A DNA stretch of 20,343 bases from JBBQSF01 sp038214085 (GTDB lineage Bacteria > Bacteroidota > Bacteroidia > Bacteroidales > CG2-30-32-10): NCBI GenBank assembly GCA_038214085.1, contig JBBQSF010000052.1, positions 1-20,343 of the forward strand. Reading direction: 5' to 3'. A model generated the notes under the pieces. That model made no database searches. It saw only the letters and a list, made by a program, of their open reading frames with translations, and was not told the DNA's origin. Positions 1 to 7,980 of this stretch are shown one piece after another. Numbering within the stretch: position 1 is the first letter of the stretch; each line of letters begins with the position of its first letter. The translations under genes were made by a program, and so were the position numbers.

Positions 1-89
1 GTGTGCATAAAAACAGTATCCTGTCCTTTTACCATAGAAGCAACAGTAAATAAAAAAATTAAAGCAAATATGGAGAAGCGTTTTTTCAT
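1..89 (-). CDS. Partial exported protein, N-terminal signal peptide only
   Basis: The minus strand opens with ATG at 89-87 and stays open to the window edge, giving 29 codons (MKKRFSIFALIFLFTVASM, then VKGQDTVFMH). This is a typical signal peptide: a KKR n-region, a hydrophobic core and a likely cleavage site just before QD. The start codon shares an ATGA overlap with the TGA stop of the upstream barrel gene (86-88), which suggests translational coupling in the same envelope operon. The mature protein lies outside the window, so the function cannot be named. Confidence 0.72.
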   Translation of the reverse strand, partial: MKKRFSIFALIFLFTVASMVKGQDTVFMH

Positions 90-1336
90 TTTAATATCAT
101 TTGCAGTGATGCATATATGCCTTGTGTTGAAACTGAGTTTGAGAAAACAAACCCATTCATCGAATTGGTTCCTAAAATTATTTTGAATCTTTTTGCAAAT
201 TGTTGTTGAATTTCAATGCCCAGATTCACTAAATCGCCCTTGTGTATTGCAGAGTAACCCCCAATATTTAGATTGGAAGTAAATGCTGTATTTTTGCTTA
301 CAGTATATTTAAGGCCAGCAGAATATTGTAATGTATAATTAGAATGAAATCTTTTTTTCAGAATCACAAATACGGATGATTTTGCATTAAGAATACGCTG
401 GTAGCCTATTTCAAGTTTTACAGGAAGCGCAACAATCAAGTCGGAAGTTGTTCCTGAGTAAATATAATTTTGCTTAATGCTGTCGGTGTTTCCGTTTCCA
501 AAGATATTTCCACTAATGTTAAGAATATCGTCAATTACTACTCCTTCAAAGTGTATAGAAGTATCTTTTTTTGTGTTTATAGTTTGATTGTTCCATTTAA
601 TATAACCCAAATCAGAAACATCAACATAAAAAACATTGTTGTGAATGCACTGGTAGCTATAATTGAAGTTGATGGATGCTCCTTTTCCTTTACTTGTATA
701 TTTTCCTGAAGATGAAGTATCGCTTAAACAAGCCTGATAATTGGCTGTGAGGTCAATATATTCGGCGTCAGGTGCGGTGTAAAGCAAAGCATTTTTAAAG
801 CGGATATTTGTATAATCAGTGCCATTTACAAATCCTACCGAAAATCCAAATGAATGTGAAGCAAAATCTGTTTTGAACTGTTTTATAATACCTAAGCGAA
901 ACACCTGATATTGCATCATATTTAGAGAGGCATTCGAAAGATCTGCTGTTTTTCCTTCAAATGCTTTATTTCCACTGAAAAAGAGCTTCATCAGATCGTC
1001 TGTGAAATTCATGTCGAGATGAAAATTATTATATACACCAGCACTTATACCGAAATTTTTGCAAGAAAAAAGCGTGTCAAAAACATATCGGAATTCAGCC
1101 TTCTGAACGATATCAGCGCCTAGCCGGTTTGTATTTGCAAGTTCGTTATATAAGTGTTGCTTCTTTGTACTGTCAATATAGTCGGAAAATAAAAATGCAT
1201 TTGTAAAATTGTTGGAAATACTAGTTGATCCAATTTCATAATTAAGTCCAACTGCAATAACATTATTGTTTTCCTGCGCTTTTAATGCAAATGCAGCAAA
1301 GAAAAAAAAGAGGTTTAAAATCAATAGTTTATTCAT
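86..1336 (-). CDS. Outer membrane beta-barrel-like protein (DUF5723-type)
   Basis: This 416-residue protein has an N-terminal signal peptide (MNKLLILNLFFFFAAFALKA, cleavage before QE). The rest is rich in alternating aromatic and polar segments, for example LNYEIGSTSISNNF near the start and GYQRILNAKSSVFVILKKRF later, as expected of transmembrane beta-strands. Length and composition resemble the Bacteroidota DUF5723/PorV-like outer membrane family, but I assign it by general pattern, not by a defining motif. Its start overlaps the end of the lipoprotein gene upstream by 8 bp, and its stop overlaps the start of the next exported protein (ATGA). The three genes are therefore very probably one operon making envelope components. 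Substrate or role is unknown. Confidence 0.72.
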   Translation of the reverse strand: MNKLLILNLFFFFAAFALKAQENNNVIAVGLNYEIGSTSISNNFTNAFLFSDYIDSTKKQHLYNELANTNRLGADIVQKAEFRYVFDTLFSCKNFGISAGVYNNFHLDMNFTDDLMKLFFSGNKAFEGKTADLSNASLNMMQYQVFRLGIIKQFKTDFASHSFGFSVGFVNGTDYTNIRFKNALLYTAPDAEYIDLTANYQACLSDTSSSGKYTSKGKGASINFNYSYQCIHNNVFYVDVSDLGYIKWNNQTINTKKDTSIHFEGVVIDDILNISGNIFGNGNTDSIKQNYIYSGTTSDLIVALPVKLEIGYQRILNAKSSVFVILKKRFHSNYTLQYSAGLKYTVSKNTAFTSNLNIGGYSAIHKGDLVNLGIEIQQQFAKRFKIILGTNSMNGFVFSNSVSTQGIYASLQMILK

Positions 1337-2918
1337 TGTTTAAAGTCATGTTGAAATCACCGCTTAGCTTTAATTTCAATGAATAATTATTGTAAATTCG
1401 GGTATATGCATTTGTTGTATTGAATCGGGAAAGTATAATTACTTTTTTTGCATCGTACATTTTTATCAACTTTTCTGACGTTATCAAAACGCTCAGCTTT
1501 GTCTGTTTTATTTGAGTTACCTGATTCAGCGAATTGATATATGCTGGAAATATTATATTCTCTGTTCCCAAAAGTGAATCGCTAATTGTATTATTTGCGT
1601 CAACAAGGTAAATCTGAAGTTGCGAAGAAAAAGGGAATCCGTTATCTGCAATAAGTGTTAATTTTCCGTTGTTGATCTGATAGCCTTGCTGAGGATTAAG
1701 GTTGAAGTTGAGTGTATCTGCAAGGGTAAGATTAGTGGCAATTAACGAAAGTGGAATTTCCATATCAAGGTTTGCTTTAAAACCCGCGGAATTGAATACA
1801 AAATCATTACCTGAACTTATATTTCCTAAAGGATTCGTAGCAATATCAAGCGAATATTCAATCTTATCGGGCAGGTTTTCGATAAGCTGCTTGATATTTG
1901 AATTGCTTAAATTGTATTCGAAAACACTTGGTATAACAGGGTTTGCAACATTATATGTTTCGTTTGCTCTATTAATGTTGATATATGAGCCAATGAGCGA
2001 ACTGGCAAGACTTACCGTAGTATTGGTTCGAGTGTTAATGGATTTTATAGAATTAAAAACGAATCGTGCATCCACTCCAAAACCATTGCTAATATGGAGT
2101 TTCAATTTAATACTTTCGAGATTTATTTGTCCGCTGATTATTTTATTAAATAAACTGAATTCGGAATATTTTATTCCTGAAGCAACAGAATTGCTCCCAA
2201 AATATCCTTTAGCGTAATCAATAATAACATCTTTAAATTGTGCATCAAAAAGCAGGCTGTCGTTATTAGTGACTGTAACCTGATTGCCGTTTGGATCAAC
2301 CCATGCCTGAGTAACAGAGGTGAGCTTGTTGTAACTGGTGTTGTTCGGTCCTTTTAAATTGATATTGTAACCCGAAATATCAATAATTTTAGTGAATTCA
2401 TAAGGTGCATTTATACTTGCTGCTGGAATTAATTCCGTAACTTCAAGAAGAATTCCATTGATATCAGCGCAAGGTATTTTGTAAGTGCACAGCATTTTTT
2501 CCTGAATGGTATTCCTGATTTTCAAAACTATTTTTCCAGATTTGATTATAGCTCTTGTGAGTTGGGCATCGCCAAGATTAAGATTTTTATTGTCGGTAAT
2601 GTTAAGTACTTGTTGCCCCGGGTTTGCAGTAATGGTAAGGGGCAGATGAAAATACTGGTGAGTTATGCTATCGGGAAAAGAAACCAGCGAGTCAATAGAT
2701 AAATTGTACAAAGTATTGTTGTAAACCAGTACCAACGATGAATCCGCATTTGAATGTAAGAGTGAATCCACAAGTAGATTATTAATGGTAAGTTCTGTCT
2801 TGATCAAAGGCGTAATGATGTCAGTATCCCAATCAGCATTACCAATATTTTTGCGGCATGCATTGAAAAGTAAAAAAAGAAAAATAATTTCGAAGAAAAT
2901 TAATAATTTGTTTTTCAC
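1329..2918 (-). CDS. Surface or periplasmic lipoprotein, unknown function
   Basis: This 529-residue protein has a lipoprotein signal: the hydrophobic stretch LLIFFEIIFLFLLF is followed by the lipobox FNAC with Cys21 as the expected lipidated residue. The mature part starts RKNIGNADWDTDIITPL and continues as a long, Asn/Ser/Leu-rich, beta-looking sequence with repeated phrases about equally spaced. No catalytic motif was recognised. It is the first gene of the leftmost operon and overlaps the barrel protein gene by 8 bp, so the two products may work together at the outer membrane. A weak -7-like sequence (TAATTTCG, minus strand, around 2945-2952) lies upstream but has one mismatch to the consensus. 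Confidence 0.72.
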   Translation of the reverse strand: MKNKLLIFFEIIFLFLLFNACRKNIGNADWDTDIITPLIKTELTINNLLVDSLLHSNADSSLVLVYNNTLYNLSIDSLVSFPDSITHQYFHLPLTITANPGQQVLNITDNKNLNLGDAQLTRAIIKSGKIVLKIRNTIQEKMLCTYKIPCADINGILLEVTELIPAASINAPYEFTKIIDISGYNINLKGPNNTSYNKLTSVTQAWVDPNGNQVTVTNNDSLLFDAQFKDVIIDYAKGYFGSNSVASGIKYSEFSLFNKIISGQINLESIKLKLHISNGFGVDARFVFNSIKSINTRTNTTVSLASSLIGSYININRANETYNVANPVIPSVFEYNLSNSNIKQLIENLPDKIEYSLDIATNPLGNISSGNDFVFNSAGFKANLDMEIPLSLIATNLTLADTLNFNLNPQQGYQINNGKLTLIADNGFPFSSQLQIYLVDANNTISDSLLGTENIIFPAYINSLNQVTQIKQTKLSVLITSEKLIKMYDAKKVIILSRFNTTNAYTRIYNNYSLKLKLSGDFNMTLNNE

Positions 2919-2991
2919 ACTTATATATTGCGGTGTAAATTTACGAAATTATCTGCTTTAAAATATTTTCATATCTCAATTAAACAATATC

Positions 2992-2999
2992 TAATTTTG
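2992..2999 (+). promoter_or_regulatory. Candidate Bacteroidota -7 promoter box for the flavodoxin-domain gene
   Basis: TAATTTTG matches the Bacteroidota -7 consensus TAnnTTTG exactly and lies 21 nt before the ATG at 3021. The -33 position 21 bp upstream reads TTTC (2967-2970), one mismatch from TTTG. The region is AT-rich, so a chance match is possible. Confidence 0.45.
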
Positions 3000-3020
3000 T
3001 ATTCATGAAATTCTAAAAAA

Positions 3021-3548
3021 ATGAAAGCAGTAATAATTTATAAATCCAAAACAGGATTTGCTAGAAAATATGCTGAATGGATATCCTCCGTTCTTGATGC
3101 AGAACTCGTCAATTGCCGTGATTTTGTGAATTCTGATTTCAATAAATATGATGTTGTTATTTTTGGTGGCGGACTCTATGTTGGTGGAATAAATGGAGTA
3201 AACATTATCAAGAATAATATAAATCTCTTAAAAGGCAAAAAAGTAATTGTTTTTGCTTCCGGAGCAACACCTAAGCGCGAAGAAACCACAAAAGAATTGT
3301 TTGATTTTAATTTTAATGCAGAAGAGCAAAAGCAAATTAAATTCTTTTACCTACGTGGTGGTTTTGATTTTAGCAAACTAGGAATTATTGATAAAATACT
3401 TATGACTTTACTGAAATTGAAGCTGCGAATGAAAAAAAAATCCAAACGCAATGCCGACGAAAGTGGAATGTTGGCGGCTTATGCAGCGCCCTGCGATTTT
3501 ACAAAATTAAAATATATCAACGAACTTGTTGAATATGCGAAAGCATGA
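3021..3548 (+). CDS. Flavodoxin-domain protein (HemG/Flavodoxin_5-like)
   Basis: This is a 175-residue soluble protein. It starts MKAVIIYKSKTGFARKYAEW, the first beta-strand and phosphate-binding loop (SKTGFARKYA, residues 9-18) of a flavodoxin that would bind FMN phosphate. The second typical segment, YDVVIFGGGLYVGGING at about residues 44-60, and the strand KKVIVFASGATP at about 74-85 follow in the expected order. The layout and length fit the protoporphyrinogen-oxidase-like/flavodoxin domain family (HemG in enterobacteria). HemG function is not certain, since many anaerobes use such proteins as generic electron carriers or reductases. The gene stands alone with its own likely promoter, divergent from the lipoprotein operon. 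Confidence 0.8.
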   Translation: MKAVIIYKSKTGFARKYAEWISSVLDAELVNCRDFVNSDFNKYDVVIFGGGLYVGGINGVNIIKNNINLLKGKKVIVFASGATPKREETTKELFDFNFNAEEQKQIKFFYLRGGFDFSKLGIIDKILMTLLKLKLRMKKKSKRNADESGMLAAYAAPCDFTKLKYINELVEYAKA

Positions 3549-3620
3549 TCTAGCAAAAAATGTAGTGGTTATTTATATTTTTGAAAGCACAATTCTGTAA
3601 ACTTATTCAAAGCAATTTCT

Positions 3621-3628
3621 TATATTTG
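3621..3628 (+). promoter_or_regulatory. Candidate -7 promoter box for the chorismate mutase-like/aroB operon
   Basis: TATATTTG matches TAnnTTTG exactly, 27 nt before the ATG at 3655. A second match, TATTTTTG, sits at 3577-3584. Neither has a clear TTTG at the -33 distance, so which one is used cannot be decided by eye. Confidence 0.4.
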
Positions 3629-3654
3629 AATAATATTTACAAGAAATATTTTAC

Positions 3655-4356
3655 ATGAAAAAAAATCAGGTCAATAACCCAACTGTTTCTTTAACCAAAT
3701 TTGCACTTGTTTTATTTCCTGAATTTAAACAGCATAAGAGTTTTCCATTGCTTAATGAATCGTACGAACTTTTTTTTACTGATTCAGCTGAAAAACTGAA
3801 AGAAAATTTTTGTGTCTTTTGCACCAATCAAGTTCTTGAAAAAAAGAAATCTATTGAAAGCTGGATGCCATATATTGAATCCAAACTTAAAGATCCCGAC
3901 AAGAGACATATTTTTGAAATTACAGATCACACAATTACCGAAGATATCGACTTTATTATGCAAATGGCTTATTTTCTCGAAGCCGACGGAGTTTACGTTC
4001 ACCAAACACATAGCGAAAAAGTTATTTCGTATATTTTGGCTAATAAAAAAATGTTTTCGACCTACATTTCTGATTCACTTTTTATAAGTAATTCTGATGT
4101 GTTTAGGAAACAAATAGACACTGTTGATGGTGAATTGCTACAGTTGCTGAAACGACGTACTAATTTGGTGGATGCACTTGCAGATTTAAAAAAACAATAC
4201 AATGTTCCCATGCTTCAGCATAAGCGCTGGAATGTTCTAATTGAAAAAAGGATGAAAAAAGCCGAACAGTTAGGCCTTGATGCGGCATCAACATTGGAAT
4301 TGTTTAACGTTCTTCATAAAACTGCTCTGGCAATTCACTTGAAAAGATATTTTTAA
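3655..4356 (+). CDS. Chorismate mutase (AroQ type II)-like protein with an unrecognised N-terminal domain
   Basis: This is a 233-residue protein. The C-terminal part, about residues 148-233, reads as an AroQ-type all-helical chorismate mutase domain: FRKQIDTVDGELLQLLKRR in helix 1, ADLKKQYNVP at the loop, LQHKRWNVLIEKRMKKAEQLGL in helices 2-3, and a final helix. The LQxxRW segment is like that of the chorismate mutase half of Bacteroidota DAHP synthase/chorismate mutase fusions. Two usual features are altered: in the last helix the expected ES..Q active-site pattern reads TALAIH, and the acidic residue after the RW-region arginine is Trp. The first about 145 residues are not a full DAHP synthase and match no family I can name. 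The gene lies 3 bp upstream of aroB, which supports an aromatic amino acid role. Catalytic activity is uncertain; a regulatory role is possible. Confidence 0.65.
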   Translation: MKKNQVNNPTVSLTKFALVLFPEFKQHKSFPLLNESYELFFTDSAEKLKENFCVFCTNQVLEKKKSIESWMPYIESKLKDPDKRHIFEITDHTITEDIDFIMQMAYFLEADGVYVHQTHSEKVISYILANKKMFSTYISDSLFISNSDVFRKQIDTVDGELLQLLKRRTNLVDALADLKKQYNVPMLQHKRWNVLIEKRMKKAEQLGLDAASTLELFNVLHKTALAIHLKRYF

Positions 4357-4359
4357 AAA

Positions 4360-5412
4360 ATGAACAAGAACAAAAGCACAACCAGACTTGTATTAAAAGA
4401 ATTGCAAGATTTTCTTAGTAAAAGCAATTATTCCAATGTTTTTGTTTTGACTGATGAAAACACTCACAGGTATTGTTACCCAATGATTTCAGATGTTTTG
4501 GGAAATCACAAAGTAATTACTATTAAGAGTGGGGAAGAATTTAAAACCATTGAAACATGCTGTTATATATGGGAAAAACTGTCAGGTTCCGGAGCCGACC
4601 GCAATTCCTTACTGATTAATCTCGGTGGTGGAGTTATATGCGATATGGGTGGGTTTTCGGCCTCAGTATATATGCGTGGAATCGATTTTATTCACATCCC
4701 AACTTCTTTGTTGGCAATGTGTGATTCGTGTATTGGCGGAAAAACTGCAGTTGACATGAACCATATTAAAAATATTATCGGCTCGTTTACTGATGCGGAA
4801 GCTGTGTTTGTATACCCGAAATTTACAGATACATTGCCTGAAAGACATGTTTTGTCAGGCTTTGCCGAAATGATTAAACACGCAATTATTGCCGATCAAA
4901 AATTATTTTCAGAATTTGAAGAAATGAATTGTTTGCCTGTAAATTTTGAAGATTATATTTTTAGTTCCCTTACAATAAAACAGCATTTTGTAAGTCGAGA
5001 TCCTTACGAGAAAAATCTGCGTAAAGCCTTAAATTTCGGTCATACCATTGGTCATGCAATTGAAAGTTACTTTCTTGAAAATTTTCCTGAAAATTATTTG
5101 TTTCATGGCGAAGCTATTGCTCTGGGAATGCTTACTGAAAGCCACATTGCCTATACACAAAAAATGATTGATAAATCTCAGATGAACAGGATTGCCGACT
5201 TTATTTTAAAATATTTCAAAAGTCCGATACTTACTTCTAAAAATGAAATAGAAATCATAGCAAAAAAATGTTTGAATGATAAAAAAAATATTGGAGGAAA
5301 AATAATGTTTTCGTTACCTGATAAAATTGGAAATGTTAAAGTAAATATTCCTGTTCCTCTTTCAAATATAATAAAATCTTTGACCAAAGTGCTTCCAGTT
5401 TCCGGATGCTGA
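4360..5412 (+). CDS. aroB: 3-dehydroquinate synthase
   Basis: This is a 350-residue protein for the second step of the shikimate pathway, converting DAHP to 3-dehydroquinate with NAD+ and a divalent metal. The NAD-binding stretch NLGGGVICDMGGFSAS is at residues 87-102, then RGIDFIHIPTSLLAMCDSC and GGKTAV at 106-131. Metal ligands expected from E. coli AroB are all present: Glu170 in SGFAEMIKHAI, His228 in NFGHTIGHAIE and His249 in FHGEAIALG. Length is normal for the family. Small departures are Cys94 in GGGVIC (usually Gly) and Cys124 in DSC (usually Ser). It follows the chorismate mutase-like gene after 3 bp and precedes the J-domain gene by 10 bp, so the three are probably co-transcribed. 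Confidence 0.95.
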   Translation: MNKNKSTTRLVLKELQDFLSKSNYSNVFVLTDENTHRYCYPMISDVLGNHKVITIKSGEEFKTIETCCYIWEKLSGSGADRNSLLINLGGGVICDMGGFSASVYMRGIDFIHIPTSLLAMCDSCIGGKTAVDMNHIKNIIGSFTDAEAVFVYPKFTDTLPERHVLSGFAEMIKHAIIADQKLFSEFEEMNCLPVNFEDYIFSSLTIKQHFVSRDPYEKNLRKALNFGHTIGHAIESYFLENFPENYLFHGEAIALGMLTESHIAYTQKMIDKSQMNRIADFILKYFKSPILTSKNEIEIIAKKCLNDKKNIGGKIMFSLPDKIGNVKVNIPVPLSNIIKSLTKVLPVSGC

Positions 5413-5422
5413 TCTCGTTTTT

Positions 5423-5947
5423 ATGCAAACAGATTACTATAAAATACTCAATATTTCCCGTAATGCAACTCAGGATGCGATTCGAAAAGCTTATCTTACT
5501 CGTGCAAAACAGTATCATCCTGATGTAAATAACGGAAAAGATGCCAATTCTGAATTTCAGCTCATCAACGAAGCTTATCAAACATTGATTAATCAGGACA
5601 AACGCAAATGGTACGATTTTAAACTGAAATATCCTACAACTACCGGTTTGTCATCTGGGCATAGGGGAGCAGGAGCACATGCAGAGCGAAGGCATTCATA
5701 TTATTCCGAACAAGACCTTAGAAAAAAGCAGAATAGCCAGCAGAAAGCGGAAGATAAATATATTAAAACCCTTTTCGATAAAGTGCTTTTCTATTTTTTA
5801 ATTTTTACAGGCGTATTTGCCATTATTTTCGGAATTGTAAGGCTGTTAAACGAAAAATGGGAAGGAATAAACGATTTAAGCGGTATCATATTCGGAGTCT
5901 GGTTTGTTTTACTTCTTTTATATGGCTGGAATGCTTTGAGTAAGTGA
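5423..5947 (+). CDS. Membrane-anchored J-domain (DnaJ-like) protein
   Basis: This is a 174-residue protein with an N-terminal J domain, residues 3-65: DYYKILNISRNATQDAIRKA, then the essential HPD tripeptide at 32-34, and FQLINEAYQTLINQDKRKWYD closing the domain. The HPD motif is what stimulates DnaK ATPase. There is no Gly/Phe-rich zinc-finger or C-terminal substrate domain as in true DnaJ. A basic, Gln-rich linker (about 80-118) leads to two hydrophobic spans at about 121-142 and 151-170, so the J domain is held at the inner membrane on the cytoplasmic side. It is probably a specialised DnaK recruiter. Its position as last gene of the aroB cluster probably reflects shared transcription rather than shared function. 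The stop lies 3 bp from the convergent gene's stop. Confidence 0.85.
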   Translation: MQTDYYKILNISRNATQDAIRKAYLTRAKQYHPDVNNGKDANSEFQLINEAYQTLINQDKRKWYDFKLKYPTTTGLSSGHRGAGAHAERRHSYYSEQDLRKKQNSQQKAEDKYIKTLFDKVLFYFLIFTGVFAIIFGIVRLLNEKWEGINDLSGIIFGVWFVLLLLYGWNALSK

Positions 5948-5950
5948 AAT

Positions 5951-7048
5951 TTATTTTTTGTAAGAATATTCATAAAGTTCACAGTAGGTTTTTGTCCCAT
6001 TTGCAGCGTGTTCAACTTTTTCAGGAAGTGAAAATTGATTGTAGCTGAATTTGTCAGTGAAGCTTCTTTTTGGAGTGCCATTTTTATTATAAAAAGTGTA
6101 AGTATTGTTCATTTGAAAACCATTATCGTTAGATTCTGTTTTATAAGAATAGTGAATTAATCCGCTTTTTTTGTTGTAGGAATCATATTCGTATGTATTA
6201 CTGTACTTGTTATTCAAAATAGCTTTTGAAATGAGTTTTTGATCCTTGTTATAGGTCAGATTACTCAATAAAATACTATCCTTACTAAAGGTCATTACTT
6301 CTGTAACAATTTTATCATCCTGAGTATTGATAACTGTTTTCACAAAAGATCCATCAGGGTTTATTTCTACTTTGCGGCAAACAAGGGCTGTATCTTTATT
6401 CTTCATCGAAACCAATTCGCCCTCAGGTTTGCAGTCGTGTAGCCATGTATATATTATTTTTCCTTTGCTGTTATATAATAGGGTTTTTGATAATTTTTTA
6501 TCAGTACCGTATTCGTATTTCCAGGTTTGATATTTTTTATCGTTTTTATAATAATCAGTTTGTGTCAGCAAATCTCCGGTAACAGTATATGCAACGCGTT
6601 GTTTGATGTCCTTTCCTCCCTTTTTATAAATTTTTACTTCTTTATATTGAATTTTTGAATAAAAGGACGTCTCCGTTTTATTTAGGATTTTTCCTTTTTT
6701 ATTTAACTGGGTTTGACTGGTTATAAAATTATTTTCATCATAAGTAAAGGTAGTGGTTACAGGTTTATTTTGAGTGGAGTAAAATATTGAATTCACAATT
6801 TCACCTTTGTGATTAAAATTAAGTAATGAATTTATTTTTTTTGATTTCACTTTTCCTTTTTTGGAATAATTTTCATGCATCAGTGCAACAGAAGCAACAT
6901 TATTCTCCGATACCAAAACCTTCTTTTTGTCAGTGTTCCACATATAATTATTATAAGAAAGGAAGTTATTGATGTACTTATATTCCGTTTTCTGAGCAAA
7001 GGAATTGCCAACAATAATTGCAAAAGCAAAAAGGAGTAGTTTTTTCAT
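5951..7048 (-). CDS. Exported protein of unknown function with YD-like repeated segments
   Basis: The reading frame is open from 7138, but I choose the ATG at 7048 because it begins a clean signal peptide (MKKLLLFAFAIIVGNSFA, cleavage before QK); the upstream extension has no signal character. That gives 365 residues. The mature protein is Lys/Asn/Tyr-rich and carries loosely repeated units of the form TYDENNFITSQTQLNKKGK, YEYGTDKKLSKTLLYNSKGK and YEYDSYNKKSGLIHYSYK. These resemble the short beta-hairpin units of YD/RHS-like repeats and similar Bacteroidota secreted proteins. No catalytic motif was seen. It is probably periplasmic or surface exposed. No promoter match of good quality was found upstream. 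Confidence 0.68.
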   Translation of the reverse strand: MKKLLLFAFAIIVGNSFAQKTEYKYINNFLSYNNYMWNTDKKKVLVSENNVASVALMHENYSKKGKVKSKKINSLLNFNHKGEIVNSIFYSTQNKPVTTTFTYDENNFITSQTQLNKKGKILNKTETSFYSKIQYKEVKIYKKGGKDIKQRVAYTVTGDLLTQTDYYKNDKKYQTWKYEYGTDKKLSKTLLYNSKGKIIYTWLHDCKPEGELVSMKNKDTALVCRKVEINPDGSFVKTVINTQDDKIVTEVMTFSKDSILLSNLTYNKDQKLISKAILNNKYSNTYEYDSYNKKSGLIHYSYKTESNDNGFQMNNTYTFYNKNGTPKRSFTDKFSYNQFSLPEKVEHAANGTKTYCELYEYSYKK

Positions 7049-7165
7049 AAAATAGGATTTTAGTTTCATTAAAGTTAAACGAATTATTTTTTGCAGTATT
7101 GTGTTAATGAGATATTTAGTTTCTAAATAGAGAATCAAAAGCTGTTAACAAAACTGAAATAATCA

Positions 7166-7915
7166 TCAATATCCTTTTTCAACAATTTCCACTAAGGCCT
7201 TAATCAAATTATTTTGCAGCGTATCCGACGGATTTTCTGGAATTTCGATAGTTACGACTTCCTTATGCAAATCTTCGCCAAAATAACTGCCAAGCGAACC
7301 AGGAGTTGAGTAGCCAATATCATCTTTAAACTCTTGTCCTGTAATATCAGAAATAAAATTTGCAAGATTATAACCTGTGCCATCATATTCAACACAATTC
7401 AGAAACTGGTGCAACACAATTATAGCGCTTGGGTTATAAATACTATCGATACGTAAAAGAAGTTTGCTTTCCATTTCTGAGGCAGGAAAATTGCCACCCC
7501 AATACGTTTTTTTATTTTTTTTTAATTTTGCCGAATCCTGAAAAGCCCAATTTAAAGCGGGGAAATTTCGGTTAATATCAACTTTATTTGAATTGGTTCG
7601 GGTATTGTTGAAATTTCCGTCTGGATTAAGAGAAGGAATACAAATCAATGTATTTTTTAAATTTTCTTTTGCAAATAATTCATTCAAAACTTTAACAGAG
7701 GTAACTATTCCTGACTTTTCATTACCATGAATGCACCCAATAAGTAAAATGGTTGATCCGCTGTTACCAGCCTTGTAACACCTTATTTCGTGATTTTCGG
7801 GAGTCTGTTTAGTAAATAACAAATTTTCAATATCCCCATTAAAAAGGAATGGAAAAGTCATTGAAAGAAAATAAATTCCAACAGTAAAAAATGTATTGGT
7901 CAGATTTAGCAGCAT
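7166..7915 (-). CDS. M14-family zinc carboxypeptidase (MpaA-like)
   Basis: This 249-residue protein keeps the zinc carboxypeptidase set in order: HGNE at residues 63-66 (zinc ligands His63 and Glu66), the substrate-carboxylate motif NRNFP at 115-119, the third ligand His169 in IIVLHQF, and the catalytic Glu224 in VVTIEIPE. The length is short, which suits the MpaA/succinylglutamate-desuccinylase-like branch that cleaves murein peptides or small amides. Residues 6-25 form a hydrophobic segment without a strong positive start, so export or membrane attachment is likely but not certain. A -7 box match lies 17 nt before the start codon. The substrate is inferred from the family only. Confidence 0.82.
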   Translation of the reverse strand: MLLNLTNTFFTVGIYFLSMTFPFLFNGDIENLLFTKQTPENHEIRCYKAGNSGSTILLIGCIHGNEKSGIVTSVKVLNELFAKENLKNTLICIPSLNPDGNFNNTRTNSNKVDINRNFPALNWAFQDSAKLKKNKKTYWGGNFPASEMESKLLLRIDSIYNPSAIIVLHQFLNCVEYDGTGYNLANFISDITGQEFKDDIGYSTPGSLGSYFGEDLHKEVVTIEIPENPSDTLQNNLIKALVEIVEKGY

Positions 7916-7931
7916 TATAGAAAACTTATTG

Positions 7932-7939
7932 CAAAGGTA
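7932..7939 (-). promoter_or_regulatory. Candidate -7 promoter box for the M14 peptidase gene
   Basis: On the minus strand TACCTTTG matches TAnnTTTG exactly. The -33 position, 21 bp upstream, reads TTCG (7961-7964), one mismatch. The implied leader to the ATG at 7915 is short (about 10 nt), which supports the upstream of the two possible start codons. Confidence 0.4.
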
Positions 7940-7980
7940 AAGTTTTTAGGAAAAATTCAGCGAACGAAAAATTGAGAAAT

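Noticed and set aside
1702..2217. 171-codon plus-strand frame opposite the lipoprotein gene
   Set aside because: Antisense to a gene with signal peptide, lipobox and operon overlap; composition is that of a shadow frame.
7049..7138. Upstream 30-codon extension of the exported repeat-like protein
   Set aside because: The ATG at 7048 begins a clean signal peptide; the extension would bury it.
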